Assembly (NCBI RefSeq): GCF_945859705.1
Contig: NC_079138.1
Span: 5,828,001 to 5,892,000 of the forward strand
DNA from: Episyrphus balteatus
Taxonomy: Eukaryota; Arthropoda; Insecta; Diptera; Syrphidae
Direction of reading: 5' to 3'
Length of the DNA stretch: 64,000 nucleotides
Position 1 is the first letter of the stretch. Every line of letters starts with the position of its first letter. A program made the translations under genes and the position numbers. Positions 35,201 through 43,137 of this stretch are shown piece by piece. The notes under the pieces are model-generated. The model saw nothing but the letters and a program-made list of their open reading frames with translations. It made no database searches and was not told the origin of the DNA.

Positions 35201-38115
35201 CCGTCCCCAGTTGGAAATAAAAATTCTGCCAGGGATTATTCACATTTGCCGTCGGTAACATTTTCAACTCTAAACGAACTCAGACGAAAAGTTTCTGAAA
35301 TGGAACCTGAAGGCATGAATAGTTCAGCAGGACCTAAACGAAATCATGAAGACGAAAAAGTCTTGGGTAAGAATTTTCAAACAAAAACTGATTTTATAAC
35401 TTTAATTATTGCTTTGTTTTAAGTTGTTCGCGCAGCTGGTACTTACTTCCCTGAAAACACAAGTGACCTTAGCAATACTCCGTCACCAGCTCAACAGCAT
35501 AGACAGACGACAGCAGGAACAAGTGAAAGCCTACAAAGCCCGCCTGCTGCAATTCCATCGAATTCAGCTTATTGTTCGACACCCTATTGCAAACAAAAAC
35601 GCCGACCGCACGATCATTGCGATACCTGCGATCAGGCTTTTGTAGATCCGATCAAGTGGAGAGCTCATCGACTTAAGCACTTGCAGGCTACAAACCAACC
35701 GATACCATTCCATATGTCTCATTTCATCGAACCGGAAGAATCGATACCCCCAAGCTACCCTAAATTGCCAATCAGCTATGATGATCAACCTCAAGACCTG
35801 AGTGTATCGCCAAATACAACAACGCTGGACGAACGATTGAAATTTAGCAAAGAATCTTTTCCTGGTTCGCCACCAGCAACGATACCACCACTGCTGAGCC
35901 AAACATCATCGGCAGCGGGAAATTTTCTAAATTACTTTCCCCAAAACCTTATGTCCAGCTTGTCATTACAAAATTTCCACTTGACTCAGCTGGCGACTCT
36001 GTATCAACAGAATCCCTACTACTATCAACATTTGCATCCATTTTTGAGCAATACGATGAATCCCGCCAGTCGGTATCAGCAGCAAAATCGGCCAACAGCT
36101 CAACCATATCGCATTCCAGGCAGCAAAGACAAGTCAGAAAGTCATAATCAAACTTCAACAGAAAGTCTTAGTTGTCAGCCAGCATCTGTGATCCCAGCTC
36201 TGCATCCTAGCTCTTCCAACCATTTTCCATTTCTTAATCCACTATTAATGGTTCAATCGCCCTTCGAACGTTCACAATCAAAACCGCCAACAATATCAAC
36301 TGGAGGGCCATCTCCATCGACATTTGAAACTGCCGCCGCCAAATCGCAAAAGAGAAAATTATCTAATGGCAATGAAGAATTCAGCACCTTGATCGATGTT
36401 TTATCGCCATCGACAAAGAAACAAGTACAATTTGCTGCAGGATTGGCTGCAGCAGCAGCAGCTGCTGCTGTTGCCGCCAATAACACAAGTCCTATTAATC
36501 AGCGTGGAGGATCACCGTCATCGGCGGCGGTGGCGGCATCAACGCGAACCACTCTCGATCACCAACAACATGGCCATGGTCAACATTTTAAGATCAGAGA
36601 CGAACAAATTCCAAATGGCTATTTGAAGTTCCGATTTAACGAGGATTGTTTCTTCCCAAAGTGTGGCTATCGCAATCACCAGTCACATTTTCATTGTGAT
36701 CGAAACGACTGTCATTATAGTTTCTGTGATAAGACACGCTTTGTTCAACATACAGCGAGACATGAACGTTTGGATAAGTTGATGGGCAATGATTTTCGCC
36801 AATATCGCGCCAATATGAGTTGTGGCTATGAAAATTGTCCCTATTACAAGAATTTAGGTAAGTTTGTTGGCTGTTAAGCTTTGCTTCTAATTCTAAGCAA
36901 GGTTTCAGCAAAAAATTAAAAATGACAAGCTCAGAATTCTAGGTTTTAATCATGGTATTAGAAAGAAGTTAGGCGGTGTCAAAAACGTGAACTGTCAGAT
37001 GAATGAATGTTAGATGGCTTCGTAAGTTGACGGCTTTGACTTTGATAAAATTAAACGTCAAAAACTTAAAACCTCATTTTGCACAGATGCGCAGTAAGAG
37101 AACAAAAATAAAAACGCTAATGATATTAACTTCTTTCCTTTTAACATGGATTTTAATTATAATGATGATAGAAAATTGAGCCCAAGTAAAGAAATTATGT
37201 GATCCAACGCCCGTCACCAACATTTCAAAAAGTCTGTATTTTGGAATCCAGTTCCTAAGACTTGTCTCTGTCCTAGAAAAATGGTGTATACCTTTTTTTT
37301 TTTAAATGGTGTTTAATGTAGACCAGAATCTCATCAAGCATTTTTACTTTAAGGATATTTCTAAATAAAAATGGTCCTATAAATCAACATTATACCTATT
37401 TTAAATGAGAAAAAACTTTAACGTTCTTTAAGCACCATCAAGCGTCAAAATAAAAATCTGAAAAAAAAATTAGAGGATTTTTTCTTTTTTAATTTTAGAA
37501 ATATTAACTTGATTATCGAAAAAAATCTAAATAACGAATGCGATTGTAAACAACTATCAATTGATGATTGATAAATATTAAAATTTTTTACCTATTTTAA
37601 AACCTAATTTATTGTTTTATAATTTTGTTTTTGTTTTTTTATTTTAATACAATAACCTGTATCAATTGATAATTGTTAATCGCATTCTGATGATGAGCAA
37701 ATTACTTTTGTAATACAAAAATTAAGTAAGAAATCTTTCTATATGTCAGTGTCAGGAATCCTTTGATTTTCAGTTAACTAAATTTTCACTTTTATTTTTT
37801 CCAGGATCGGCAAACAAATCATCACATTTCCATTGCCTTAAATGCGACTTCATATGCTCGGATACGAATAAAGTTGTAGCCCACAGACGACAACATAACA
37901 AAATGGAATACATTCGTATGGCGGGCTTTCGAAAAGTCACTAATAGCGAAAAATGTAATTCGACATTTGAAGCAACAATACCCACCAATGGCAATGAATT
38001 ACCCGGCACTGTCGAATGCAGTTACAGTCAAAAACAAACTCACTATCATTGTTTGGTTTGTGATGTTAGTGTGCTGTCCAGGGCACAGCTTGGTTCGCAT
38101 AAACACAAAACATAG
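10431..38115 (+). CDS. cas: castor (CASZ1 family) zinc-finger transcription factor, whole coding span
   Basis: The gene is spread over ten coding exons (listed separately) that join in frame to 1947 codons. Castor is a nuclear DNA-binding protein, known in Drosophila as a late temporal identity factor of neuroblasts; vertebrate CASZ1 is its homologue. The N-terminal part is rich in Ser, Thr, Asn, Gln and His. Eleven castor-type finger units follow, at about residues 590-629, 649-690, 710-749, 769-807, 1000-1035, 1169-1212, 1236-1269, 1417-1452, 1775-1813, 1833-1875 and 1916-1945. Each has the signature C-x4-C or similar, then H-x-H-C-x2-4-C, then H-x3-5-H. Eleven units equal the count reported for the long human isoform CASZ1a. 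The start ATG is the first in its exon, but the frame is open up to the acceptor at 10413, so the protein could begin further upstream. Exon choice rests on splice sites and frame, not on transcript data. Confidence 0.9.
11935..12570 (+). repeat. Partial copy of the CAGA-containing interspersed family
   Basis: Begins AAATGCACGACTAGGGTCGC, as does the copy at 17263. It contains the recurring phrases AATCGTTAGAGCCGTTTT and GAAAATCCGTCCACCCGTTT, then GCTGCAGCTTCACGTACAG. In place of the (CAGA)n run there are GACGACGCACC repeats. Non-coding; the 65-codon frame starting at 12375 is an artefact of it. Confidence 0.55.
12745..13030 (+). repeat. Fragment of the CACTG-ended family
   Basis: Shares with the copies at 63301 and 63651 the phrases AAATATACTTTTCTGAAGGT, GAACTCGAATCCGAAGTC, GAAATATTACCGTTAGAAAA and GATATCTTTTTTATTGC. 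The CACTGG end is missing, so this is an internal remnant. Confidence 0.5.
14676..14928. mobile_element. Small inverted-repeat element, about 38-bp ends
   Basis: ATATGTGCCC...ATGAAAGTGGACTAAGTCAC at the left pairs with GTGACTTAGTCCACTTTCAT...GGGCACATAT at the right, with few mismatches. It is about 250 bp long and non-coding. It lies within the larger element 11399-15081. No clear target duplication was read. Confidence 0.55.
15082..17262. other. Castor intron 1, gene-free with a GC-richer patch
   Basis: No exon could be fitted. About 15170-15420 and 15480-15620 are less AT-rich than their surroundings (CGCTGCGCCGCCCGCCCGCC at about 15490) and open in places, but no protein was recognised and there is no need for an exon here. 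A conserved intronic control element is a possible reading, on composition only. Confidence 0.35.
17263..18245 (+). mobile_element. Interspersed repeat family with (CAGA)n run, fullest + copy
   Basis: Starts ATGCACGACTGGGTCGCACG and runs about 980 bp. It includes AATCGTTAGAGCCGTTTT, ATTCCAAAAACCCCTCTGG, ATCCGTTTAGGCTGTAGCTC, a (CAGA)n run at 18068-18102, then CCATCGTAATGTCATGG. An inverted copy is at 28366-29270; partial ones are at about 2345-2510, 11935-12570, 13960-14170, 33400-33976 and 34085-34620. No coding capacity and no terminal inverted repeats, so this is an unclassified non-autonomous family. Confidence 0.6.
19127..19520. mobile_element. Inverted-repeat element resembling pogo/Tigger MITEs
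   Basis: The left end GTAAAACCTCATTATCTCG matches, with differences, the inverse of the right end CCGAGTTATTGAGTTTTGGT. Inner arms pair strongly: ACTTGGTAGGTCTTGAGGGG against CCCTTAAGACCCACCAAGTT. The AACCTC-ATTATCTCGAA style of end is seen in pogo/Tigger elements (inference). It overlaps the 136-codon minus-strand frame at 18844-19254, which I therefore do not call a gene. Confidence 0.45.
20893..20953. repeat. Perfect 28-bp hairpin with 5-base loop
   Basis: Arm 20893-20920 (starting TAACGAGCCCCATTAC) is the exact reverse complement of 20926-20953, around the loop TAACA. There is no mismatch in 28 pairs. It lies in castor intron 1, after an AT-rich run of TATAAATTA repeats. Confidence 0.9.
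21428..22064. mobile_element. piggyBac-like element with internal tandem repeats
   Basis: Left end TTAA|CCCTAGTTTAC; right end GTAAACTAGGG|CTAA. TTAA target sites and CCC-starting ends are typical of piggyBac; the right TTAA has one change. The interior has two tandem units of about 190 bp, each opening with the palindrome GGGGTTCGTGCGAACCCC, plus two further palindrome copies (about 21809 and 22003). No transposase, hence non-autonomous. Lies just upstream of castor exon 2. Confidence 0.6.
22449..23335 (+). CDS. cas: castor coding exon 2 (residues 261-556)
   Basis: The acceptor TTTTATTCCAG is at 22438-22448 and the donor GTG|GTAAGT at 23335/23336. It joins exon 1 in frame (codon G+TA = Val) and ends in phase 0. 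The exon encodes a Pro/Ser/Thr segment (TEPPTPPTTPQTT), Gln/Asn-rich stretches, and a strongly acidic run of Asp/Glu around residues 453-467, followed by a Ser-rich end. There is no zinc finger. The acidic run could be an activation or protein-contact surface (inference). Reading past the donor meets a stop within six codons. Confidence 0.85.
23473..24415. repeat. Scattered GTAACGCAGT motifs in castor intron 2
   Basis: The 10-mer GTAACGCAGT or its inverse ACTGCGTTAC occurs at 23473, 23624, 23776, 23934 and 23950. One-mismatch forms are at 24096, 24237 and 24406. They occupy most of the 1338-bp intron between exons 2 and 3, in both orientations. This could be a transposon with subterminal transposase-binding motifs or a cluster of factor-binding sites. 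Confidence 0.65.
24674..24728 (+). CDS. cas: castor coding exon 3, 55-bp small exon (residues 557-574)
   Basis: This short exon lies between acceptor CTTTTCTTTTCAG and donor C|GTAAGT, and reads NLNPLPKPLHGSDEKTMH. It is phase 0 at its start and leaves one base at its end, which is exactly what exon 4 needs. Because 55 is not a multiple of three, skipping it would shift the frame. Both splice sites match consensus closely. A peptide this short gives no functional clue. Confidence 0.75.
24729..26015. other. Castor intron 3, left part, with a CpG-rich patch
   Basis: No exon. Poly-A runs at 24800-24905 are followed at about 25180-25300 by a GC-rich stretch with GCGTCGCGTCGTCGGTCGG. The 89-codon frame over it is not convincing. 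It could be an enhancer or internal promoter (composition only). Confidence 0.35.
26016..28053. mobile_element. 2-kb element with about 340-bp inverted repeats
   Basis: The left arm (26016 to about 26370, TAGTCCAGTGCATTTAT...) pairs almost fully with the right arm (about 27715-28053, ...ATAAATGCACTGGACTA). Both ends are flanked by TTA (26013-26015 and 28054-28056); a TA duplication inside the ends is also possible. The arms share CCAAGATGGCGGCCGAAAGG-type sequence, striking in this AT-rich context. The 1.3-kb centre is AT-rich and non-coding. Superfamily unknown. Sits in castor intron 3. Confidence 0.75.
28366..29270 (-). mobile_element. Inverted copy of the CAGA-containing family
   Basis: It is the reverse complement of the family at 17263-18245: it opens GTTATGCATTCGTAAAAAAA, includes the complement of the CAGA/GTCTG run near 28460-28485, and ends GGTGCGACCCAGTCTTGCAT. 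Together with the + copy in the same gene it could form a long imperfect duplex in unspliced castor RNA. Confidence 0.6.
29271..30508. other. Castor intron 3, right part
   Basis: No exon seen. About 29846-30228 may be another decayed inverted-repeat element (CACGCAGAAAAA at the left, TTTCTCTGCGT at the right), similar in its ends to the one at 3661-3956. Confidence 0.35.
30509..30884 (+). CDS. cas: castor coding exon 4, fingers 1 and 2
   Basis: The acceptor is CTATTTAAAG at 30508 and the donor GG|GTAAAA at 30885; 1 base is carried in and 2 out. It encodes PDFVQNMNKFTSHLDC..., then finger 1 (C590, C595, HYHC at 603-606, C611, H625, H629) and finger 2 (C649, C657, HYHC at 665-668, C673, H686, H690). 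The middle H-x-H-C followed by four residues and Cys is the castor/CASZ1 signature that distinguishes this family from ordinary C2H2 fingers. The linker MESLNHGFMRFSSSDDC is typical of the family. Confidence 0.92.
30966..31093 (+). CDS. cas: castor coding exon 5, first part of finger 3
   Basis: The acceptor is TATAATTTCAG at 30965 and the donor G|GTGAGT at 31094. The preceding intron is only 81 bp. The exon encodes RANETCNAEYC (C710, C715), HFHC at 724-727 and C732, and stops at ADM. The two final histidines of finger 3 come from exon 6, so this finger is encoded across an intron. Confidence 0.9.
31165..32201 (+). CDS. cas: castor coding exon 6, end of finger 3, fingers 4 and 5, AT-hook-like motif
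   Basis: The acceptor is ATAATTTAG at 31164 (71-bp intron) and the donor AAT|GTATGC at 32202, phase 0. It completes finger 3 (H745, H749), then encodes finger 4 (C769, C774, HIHC 782-785, C790, H803, H807), a long Ser/Thr/Asn-rich spacer, and finger 5 (C1000, HLHC 1009-1012, C1017, H1031, H1035). In finger 5 the second expected Cys is a His (H1005). Near the end, RKRGRPPKNR (residues 1072-1081) has the RGRP core of an AT-hook, a minor-groove DNA-binding motif. Confidence 0.9.
32266..32736 (+). CDS. cas: castor coding exon 7, finger 6 and start of finger 7
   Basis: The acceptor is CCAATTAACAG at 32265 after a 64-bp intron; the donor AGG|GTAAGT is at 32737, phase 0. It encodes a spacer, then finger 6 (C1169 or C1178, HYHC at 1185-1188, C1194, H1207, H1212; the spacing after HYHC is one residue longer than in other units), then LDCGIFECKLRR, the first two cysteines of finger 7. 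The rest of finger 7 comes from exon 8 after a 2.3-kb intron. Confidence 0.88.
33400..34650. repeat. Two opposed partial copies of the CAGA-containing family in castor intron 7
   Basis: About 33400-33976 is a + copy with CTATGGCAGGTACCGTTA, TTAGGCTGTAGCTCGAAGTA, a short CAGA run and CCATCATCGTAATGTTAC. About 34085-34620 reads as an opposed copy (GGACCGAAAACAACGGTAC, TTTAATTTTAACGATTTTTT). No coding capacity. Confidence 0.5.
35003..35366 (+). CDS. cas: castor coding exon 8, rest of finger 7 and Ser/Pro-rich spacer
   Basis: The acceptor is TTTATATTTAAG at 35002 and the donor G|GTAAGA at 35367. It opens TRPHLHCRQC, completing finger 7 with H1249, H1251, C1252, C1255 and H1267. The last zinc ligand position reads H-V-C, so the unit ends with a Cys where a His is usual. 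Then follows a spacer with many SP/TP sites (NSPTKK, GGSPTK, SSPSPSPVG), which are possible phosphorylation sites. Confidence 0.88.
35424..36857 (+). CDS. cas: castor coding exon 9, fingers 8, 9 and start of 10, PQDLS motif
   Basis: The acceptor is TTTGTTTTAAG at 35423 after a 57-bp intron. A second AG at 35434-35435 is also in frame and would drop four residues (VVRA to A). The donor is TTAG|GTAAGT. It encodes finger 8 (C1417, C1422, HDHC 1429-1432, C1435, H1448, H1452), then PQDLS at residues 1489-1493, a CtBP-type PxDLS motif, a long Pro/Ser/Gln spacer with a poly-Ala run around 1708-1718 and a basic SQKRKL, then finger 9 (C1775 to H1813) and the first two Cys of finger 10 (C1833, C1838). 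Confidence 0.9.
36858..37804. other. Castor intron 9
   Basis: No gene. A small inverted repeat pairs AATGCGATTGTAAACAACTA (37538) with TAATTGTTAATCGCATT (about 37670-37686) around about 110 bp; it may be a tiny MITE. Confidence 0.4.
37805..38115 (+). CDS. cas: castor last coding exon, rest of finger 10, finger 11 and stop
   Basis: The acceptor is TATTTTTTCCAG at 37804. It encodes GSANKSSHFHC and completes finger 10 (H1852, H1854, C1855, C1858, H1871, H1875). Finger 11 follows, with a long loop between its N-terminal cysteines (C1895 and C1916), then HYHC 1924-1927, C1930 and a final SHKHKT (H1943, H1945). The stop TAG is at 38113-38115. The intron before it (947 bp) cuts finger 10 just ahead of H-x-H-C, the same place where the intron before exon 8 cuts finger 7. 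Confidence 0.9.
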
Positions 38116-38219
38116 AATTTCCTCAGCAAAAAGGACCAAAATTATTTTTTTTTTTATTATTTTTATTTGTTAGTAGTGTTATAATAATTGTGAATATAGT
38201 TTTTTAATTTGTAGTTTAA

Positions 38220-38225
38220 AATAAA
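38220..38225 (+). terminator. cas: Poly(A) signal AATAAA for castor
   Basis: AATAAA lies 105 bp after the castor stop, with a T/G-rich stretch downstream. A second AATAAA is at 38283-38288 and others follow near 38440. Which is used cannot be told from the sequence. Confidence 0.55.
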
Positions 38226-38576
38226 TAGTAGTTAAGGTTTTGCCTGGAAAAAAGTGGTGTAACCGCAGTTAAATATTTTCAAAATAAAATCGAAAATAGA
38301 ATTAATTTTCCAAGTTAATTGTTGCTTTATTTATGTACAAAATGATTCTTTTCTTTTAGAAATAATTTATTTTCTTTTTTAAATTTTAGTATGTATAATG
38401 GAAAATTCATTAAGCAAAAATGAATCTGTAAATAAAAAAAAATAAATATATAAATCTTGTTCGATACAACCTTTAAAAGTTTAATTTTTTTTTATTAAGT
38501 GACCGCTGATGGTCAAGAAGCAGATTTCGAAAAAAAAGCAGGTATTGTATTACACTGTATAGAATCAATCATCTTT

Positions 38577-39119
38577 TGTCCACCCTATGTTTAGGAGATC
38601 ATTCAAAATACAAATTTTCAAAATTGCAAAAAAAAAGTTACGCATACACCACAGTGAACTGAAAATTTCAAAGTCCCCTGAAATCTCAAAAAATTACTTT
38701 TATTTAAAAAAAATTCAAACTTCTATCGTTTGTAAACTTCGAGTTCTCATATACAATACAAAAAATCGTCGTTTGGCAACCCTACGTTTAAAAGATATTC
38801 AAACACAAATTTTGCACTGAAGAATTCAAAGTCCCCAAACATTTTTTTTTTTTTCAAATTTTTGTCCTTTGTACACCTAGAGTTATTAACGTATACCAAA
38901 ATTCATCGTTTGCCCACCACCTAGAAATTTTAATTTAAAAAAAAGTAATTTTTTGTGGTTTTAAACGACGATTTTTGGTACATGTAAAAAACTTGAGGTG
39001 GACAAATTTTTTTGAGATTTCAGTGTACCTTGAAATTATCAGTACACTGTGGTGTATGAAACTTTTTTTGGGAAGTTTGAAAATTTGAATATCTCATGTC
39101 ATAAACATAGGGTGGACAT
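38577..39119. mobile_element. Inverted-repeat element, ends TGTCCACCCTATG
   Basis: The left end TGTCCACCCTATGTTTAGG pairs with the right end CATAGGGTGGACA. Inner arms pair as CATACACCACAGTG against CACTGTGGTGTATG and GAAATCTCAAAAAA against TTTTTTGAGATTTC. About 540 bp, non-coding. A short fragment with CATACACCACAGTGA lies at 360-375. It begins about 460 bp after the castor stop. Confidence 0.55.
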
Positions 39120-40267
39120 ATAGGTTTGTATATACATAGAACTCGAAATGGAAAAACTATTGCGATTGGTTTTAGTTTTATACGTCTATCTCAAAATTTA
39201 AGTGTCTTAGACGATTTTTAAAACTTCAGGCTTCATAGTGCTGACTTCAGCACTACAGCAACTACTTTCATACACTTATTTTCATATTTTGAAAAATTCT
39301 TTTACTGAGAATGCTCTGAACATGGTGAGAATGATAAAAGAAACACAAATTTGAGGCTCTGAAAGTTCAGAAGTAAGACAGAAACACAATTATTTTTGTT
39401 TGACAGTTAAGACTTTGTTCTGATCTAAAAAAGAAAAAAAAAAAAAACCTTTATACATTTTCCAACTATTAATCATTGAAAATGTTGGGCAAAGTTATTA
39501 ATAGTCATTTTTTATAAAATTGTTTTGTTTTTTTTTTTTTTGAGTTTTTACAAAATTTTGTTTACAATTCCGAATATACAATATTCTTAAAGATAAAAAG
39601 ACAAGTTTTGGAAAAAAAATCTGTTGAACCGTTACCGCTTAAATACCGTTTTAAAGTCGCCATTTTAAATAAAAAATGCTAAAATATACTTAAGTAAAAA
39701 AAATTTCATAATTTTTTTTTTTCAAGAAATTGTCATAAAAATGATTTTTGACACCCAAAAGTGTAAAATGGACCATATTCCTTAACTTGAAATTTCATAT
39801 CTGAACTTATGGTCAGACTAAGAACATCACGTCCCTCAGGCAAAAAGCATGAATTTACTGTCGTAAATATTGACCGAATTATTCGGACTTAACTTTTAGT
39901 AAATCGTTGTTATTGAAGAACAGAGCTTTCCCGCTTGCCGAATTTTATTTATTAATGAAGGAAGCAAAGTATAGAAAAAAAAATAATCTGCACATTCAGG
40001 GCAAAGGGACGATTATGCACTGATAGGGTTGGTAACACCTTTTTTTGGAAGAAAAACCTCTTGAACAAAAATCTTGGCTACACGTCTATGTAATTCTTTA
40101 TATTTTTTTCTATTTTTTTTTTTTCATTTTAATCCAATAAACATAGATAATGTTTATTATTTATTATTAAAGTTATAAAAAGAGAACAAAATTACATTCA
40201 GATATTTATATACGGATAAAAATACGTGTATTTTATGAATAAACAAAAATTTAAACATTATAAAACT
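39120..40267. other. Gene-free AT-rich DNA downstream of castor
   Basis: No gene or named repeat recognised. Confidence 0.5.
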
Positions 40268-40483
40268 CGTGCATCCCAACTAAGCTAAATCAACAAACAA
40301 AACCAACTTCAAAAAATCAAATCCGAGAAGAATTTGTTTCGTGCATCCCAACTAAGCTAAATCAACAAACAAAACCAACTTCAAAAAATCAAATCCGAGA
40401 AGAATTTGTTTCGTGCATCCCAACTAAGCTAAATCAACAAACAAAACCAACTTCAAAAAATCAAATCCGAGAAGAATTTGTTT
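40268..40483 (+). repeat. Three identical 72-bp tandem units
   Basis: Units start CGTGCATCCCAACTAAGC at 40268, 40340 and 40412 and end GAAGAATTTGTTT. I see no difference between them, so the amplification is recent or the copies are kept alike. Immediately after comes a CpG-rich patch (about 40495-40590) with GCGTCGCCGCCGTCGCTGC and (CGT)n. Confidence 0.85.
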
Positions 40484-40916
40484 TGCCTTACCGACAACGC
40501 GTCGCCGCCGTCGCTGCTGTGCGTCCGTCGCGGCCGCTGTATTTCATATTCATTATAACTACCATCGTCGTCGTCGTCGTCATCCTAGTCCCTTGCCTAA
40601 AATCCAGTTAAGATAACTTACATGTGCATTTCGAAGAAGTAGAAAATGCATGCCACAATAACAATAACACAAAACAACAACAACATCATTGACACACCTG
40701 TACATTTCAAGTTGAGAAGAAAAGTAAGTATGTGATGGCCCGTAGATGCAGAGGGGTGAATCTGAATATTTACAATTGAAGCTACCCGTCATTTGAGATT
40801 TTGAAATTTCTAAATTGTATATATGAACTCGGATTTTCGAGGAACTGTATTTTGTGAAATGTCAGATAATGGTTTGAGGTAAAAAAATATATACGCGTAT
40901 GTCACGTCAATTGGCG

Positions 40917-41417
40917 TTAAAAGCAGAAACACAATCACGCTTTGCCAGACGCGTCGTCGCGTTACGTTGAGAAATTCTCAAAGCGCGCTTCTGTCATAAA
41001 ATCTGCTGTCAAATAAAAAAAAAACACAGTCACTCACAAAATTATTGGGCCAAGTCTTTATCTTGATTTTATTGTGGAAAAATGAAAAAGGAAATTAATG
41101 TGTTTAAAAAATGCATAGAAATTTGTTTATTCTTTAATCCTATAGTTATAAAAACAAAACCAATCAAAATAAATTGTTTTTTAAAAGTAAAACTCAGTCT
41201 ACAACATCATTAAATTATTTTTGTTTTTAATAAGTAAATTGTTTTAGTTTAAAATATCTTGATGTTGTTTTTATGTGCAACATCTATAAAGAGAAATTTT
41301 GTCAAAAAAAGCGTACGTAAGAAAAGCGTCATTGTGAAGGTTACACAGATTTCGTATGGTTGAACTTTTGGCAGTTGTCAAAATCGACGGCAAAGCGTGA
41401 TTGTGTTTCAGCTTTAA
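40917..41417. mobile_element. Inverted-repeat element, ends AAGCTGAAACACAATCACGC
   Basis: The left end TTAA|AAGCAGAAACACAATCACGC matches the inverse of the right end GCGTGATTGTGTTTCAGCT|TTAA. About 500 bp, non-coding. A second, inverted copy at 49799-54053 is split by other insertions and allows the two to be compared. TTAA borders both ends here; TTAA insertion is possible but not proven. Confidence 0.65.
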
Positions 41418-42057
41418 GTTGCGTTGTTTCAATAAACAAAAATTTCCAAAGCCGAAATCCCCAAGACAGATTTGGGTAAAGACAAAATCTACAGGAAAAA
41501 ATCTTCAATGAAAAAAATCTCAGAGAGAAAATTTTAAAATTACAGATGCGCTGTTGCGTATTTAAAGTGGAACTTTGATTTTACTTTGGTTTACAGTGAT
41601 TTTTTTTAATTCTATATACCTAGTTTTCTTTTTGGTTCATTCGAGATTTTTGGGGATTTGGATTGGAGAAAGTAGGAGCTGGATAAGTGACAAAATCTTG
41701 CATTTTGTGATAAAAGTATGAAATTTGCTTGGTTGATTCAATATCAGCTTAGTATCCAAGTAATTTTGAAATATTGGAACATTTTGAAGGAATAGGTAGG
41801 TTTTATCTGTGCTGCACATGCTTTTTTTGCGTTTCAATTTAATATCAAATGGAACATGTTTAGCTCATTATGATACATGATTTCAAGGTTATTTTTTCAA
41901 CATCATCTAAATTGTAGCTTGCCATTTTTATGAACAGTCTTTTACTTTACGAATAATAGTCAGACAATTAACAAGTATACTTTTTCAAAATTAGTATATG
42001 TTTTATTTTTCTGTTCTCCATTCTGCGGGTGACACCATAATTTCATACAAGCTACGC

Positions 42058-43137
42058 CAGGGATGGCGAACCTTTTTAGAGCCCCGTGCCATTAAAAAGT
42101 TTTTTAGTGACTACTTGAAGCAAAAATAGATCATTTTAAACTACCCAGCATTTTATTTGTAAGCATATTAATTTATGTTTGAAAACTGAAAGTCAGTTTA
42201 TAATTCATTTTAATTAAATTTTAATTAAATAACAAAACTTCAAACTAAAGCTTTAACTAAATTGACTCAAAAAGTGAAAAAGTACAAAAGTGAAAATTTT
42301 CAAACACATTTTTGTATAGTTTTTAGGGATAGAAAATTAAAACAAATGATGCAGAAAACTTATTTTTCGCCTAAAAAAAACAATTTGTAAACTCTTTTTT
42401 ACAAAAAAAATTGCGCTAGCGAGAAATTTTGTTTTTTTTTCACTTTTGTACTTTTTCAAAAAGTGGTGAATGTAGTTAAGCCTTAACTGTTTTGTTGAGG
42501 CTTAACTACATTCACCACACAAAGAAACAAAATATAAAAGTAAAAAAACAGTGGACGGAATATTTCAATATTTCGTTACTTCCAATGTTTGCAAAATGCA
42601 AGCTGATTCATTTGACAACCTTTTTATAAGTAAATCTTTAATGTTATATATTTTGGAAAATAAGGTAACAAACGCCTACTTTTTCAAGAAGCTTTATCGG
42701 GAATTGAAATTCATTTTTCCTTTAATTTGGCATATGCATTGTTAATCGTATTTCCATCCAGCCTCTCTATTTGAATTGATTTCAACTCTTTCCTTATTGC
42801 GACAAAATTCTGAGTACATAACGAACTAGATTGGAATTCATTCAACTGCATTTAAATGTCTTGAATTCCCAACCAATAAAATTTTGACAAGTTCAGTTTA
42901 TCAAAGGGTGTCCGATAAAGCCTTCAATTGTGAAAACCTTGACGAAAAATACTTCAATTAAATATCTTATTACCGACTAAAACTCTTGGGTTAGTTTTTC
43001 TTCGAAAAATCTTTCCTAGAAAAATCGTTGAATGTCGCTCAAATGTACAAACAAATGTATTACTCAATTCGTGGTGTGCCAAAAATATTTCATGGCGTGC
43101 CACCAATGGCACGCGTGCCATTGGTTCGCCATCCCTG
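42058..43137. mobile_element. hAT element, ends CAGGGATGGCGAACC, perfect 8-bp TSD
   Basis: The left end CAGGGATGGCGAACC and right end GGTTCGCCATCCCTG are exact inverses. The element is flanked by the perfect 8-bp repeat agctacgc at 42050-42057 and 43138-43145. The CAGGG end and the 8-bp duplication are diagnostic of hAT. It is 1080 bp with no intact transposase. The frame at 42551-42745 could be a transposase relic, but I do not recognise it. Inside, 42463-42518 forms a 25-bp hairpin with one mismatch. Confidence 0.85.

Noticed and set aside
35034..36911. Several minus-strand and shifted frames over castor exons 8-9
   Set aside because: All overlap the sense frame carrying castor fingers and the conserved splice sites.
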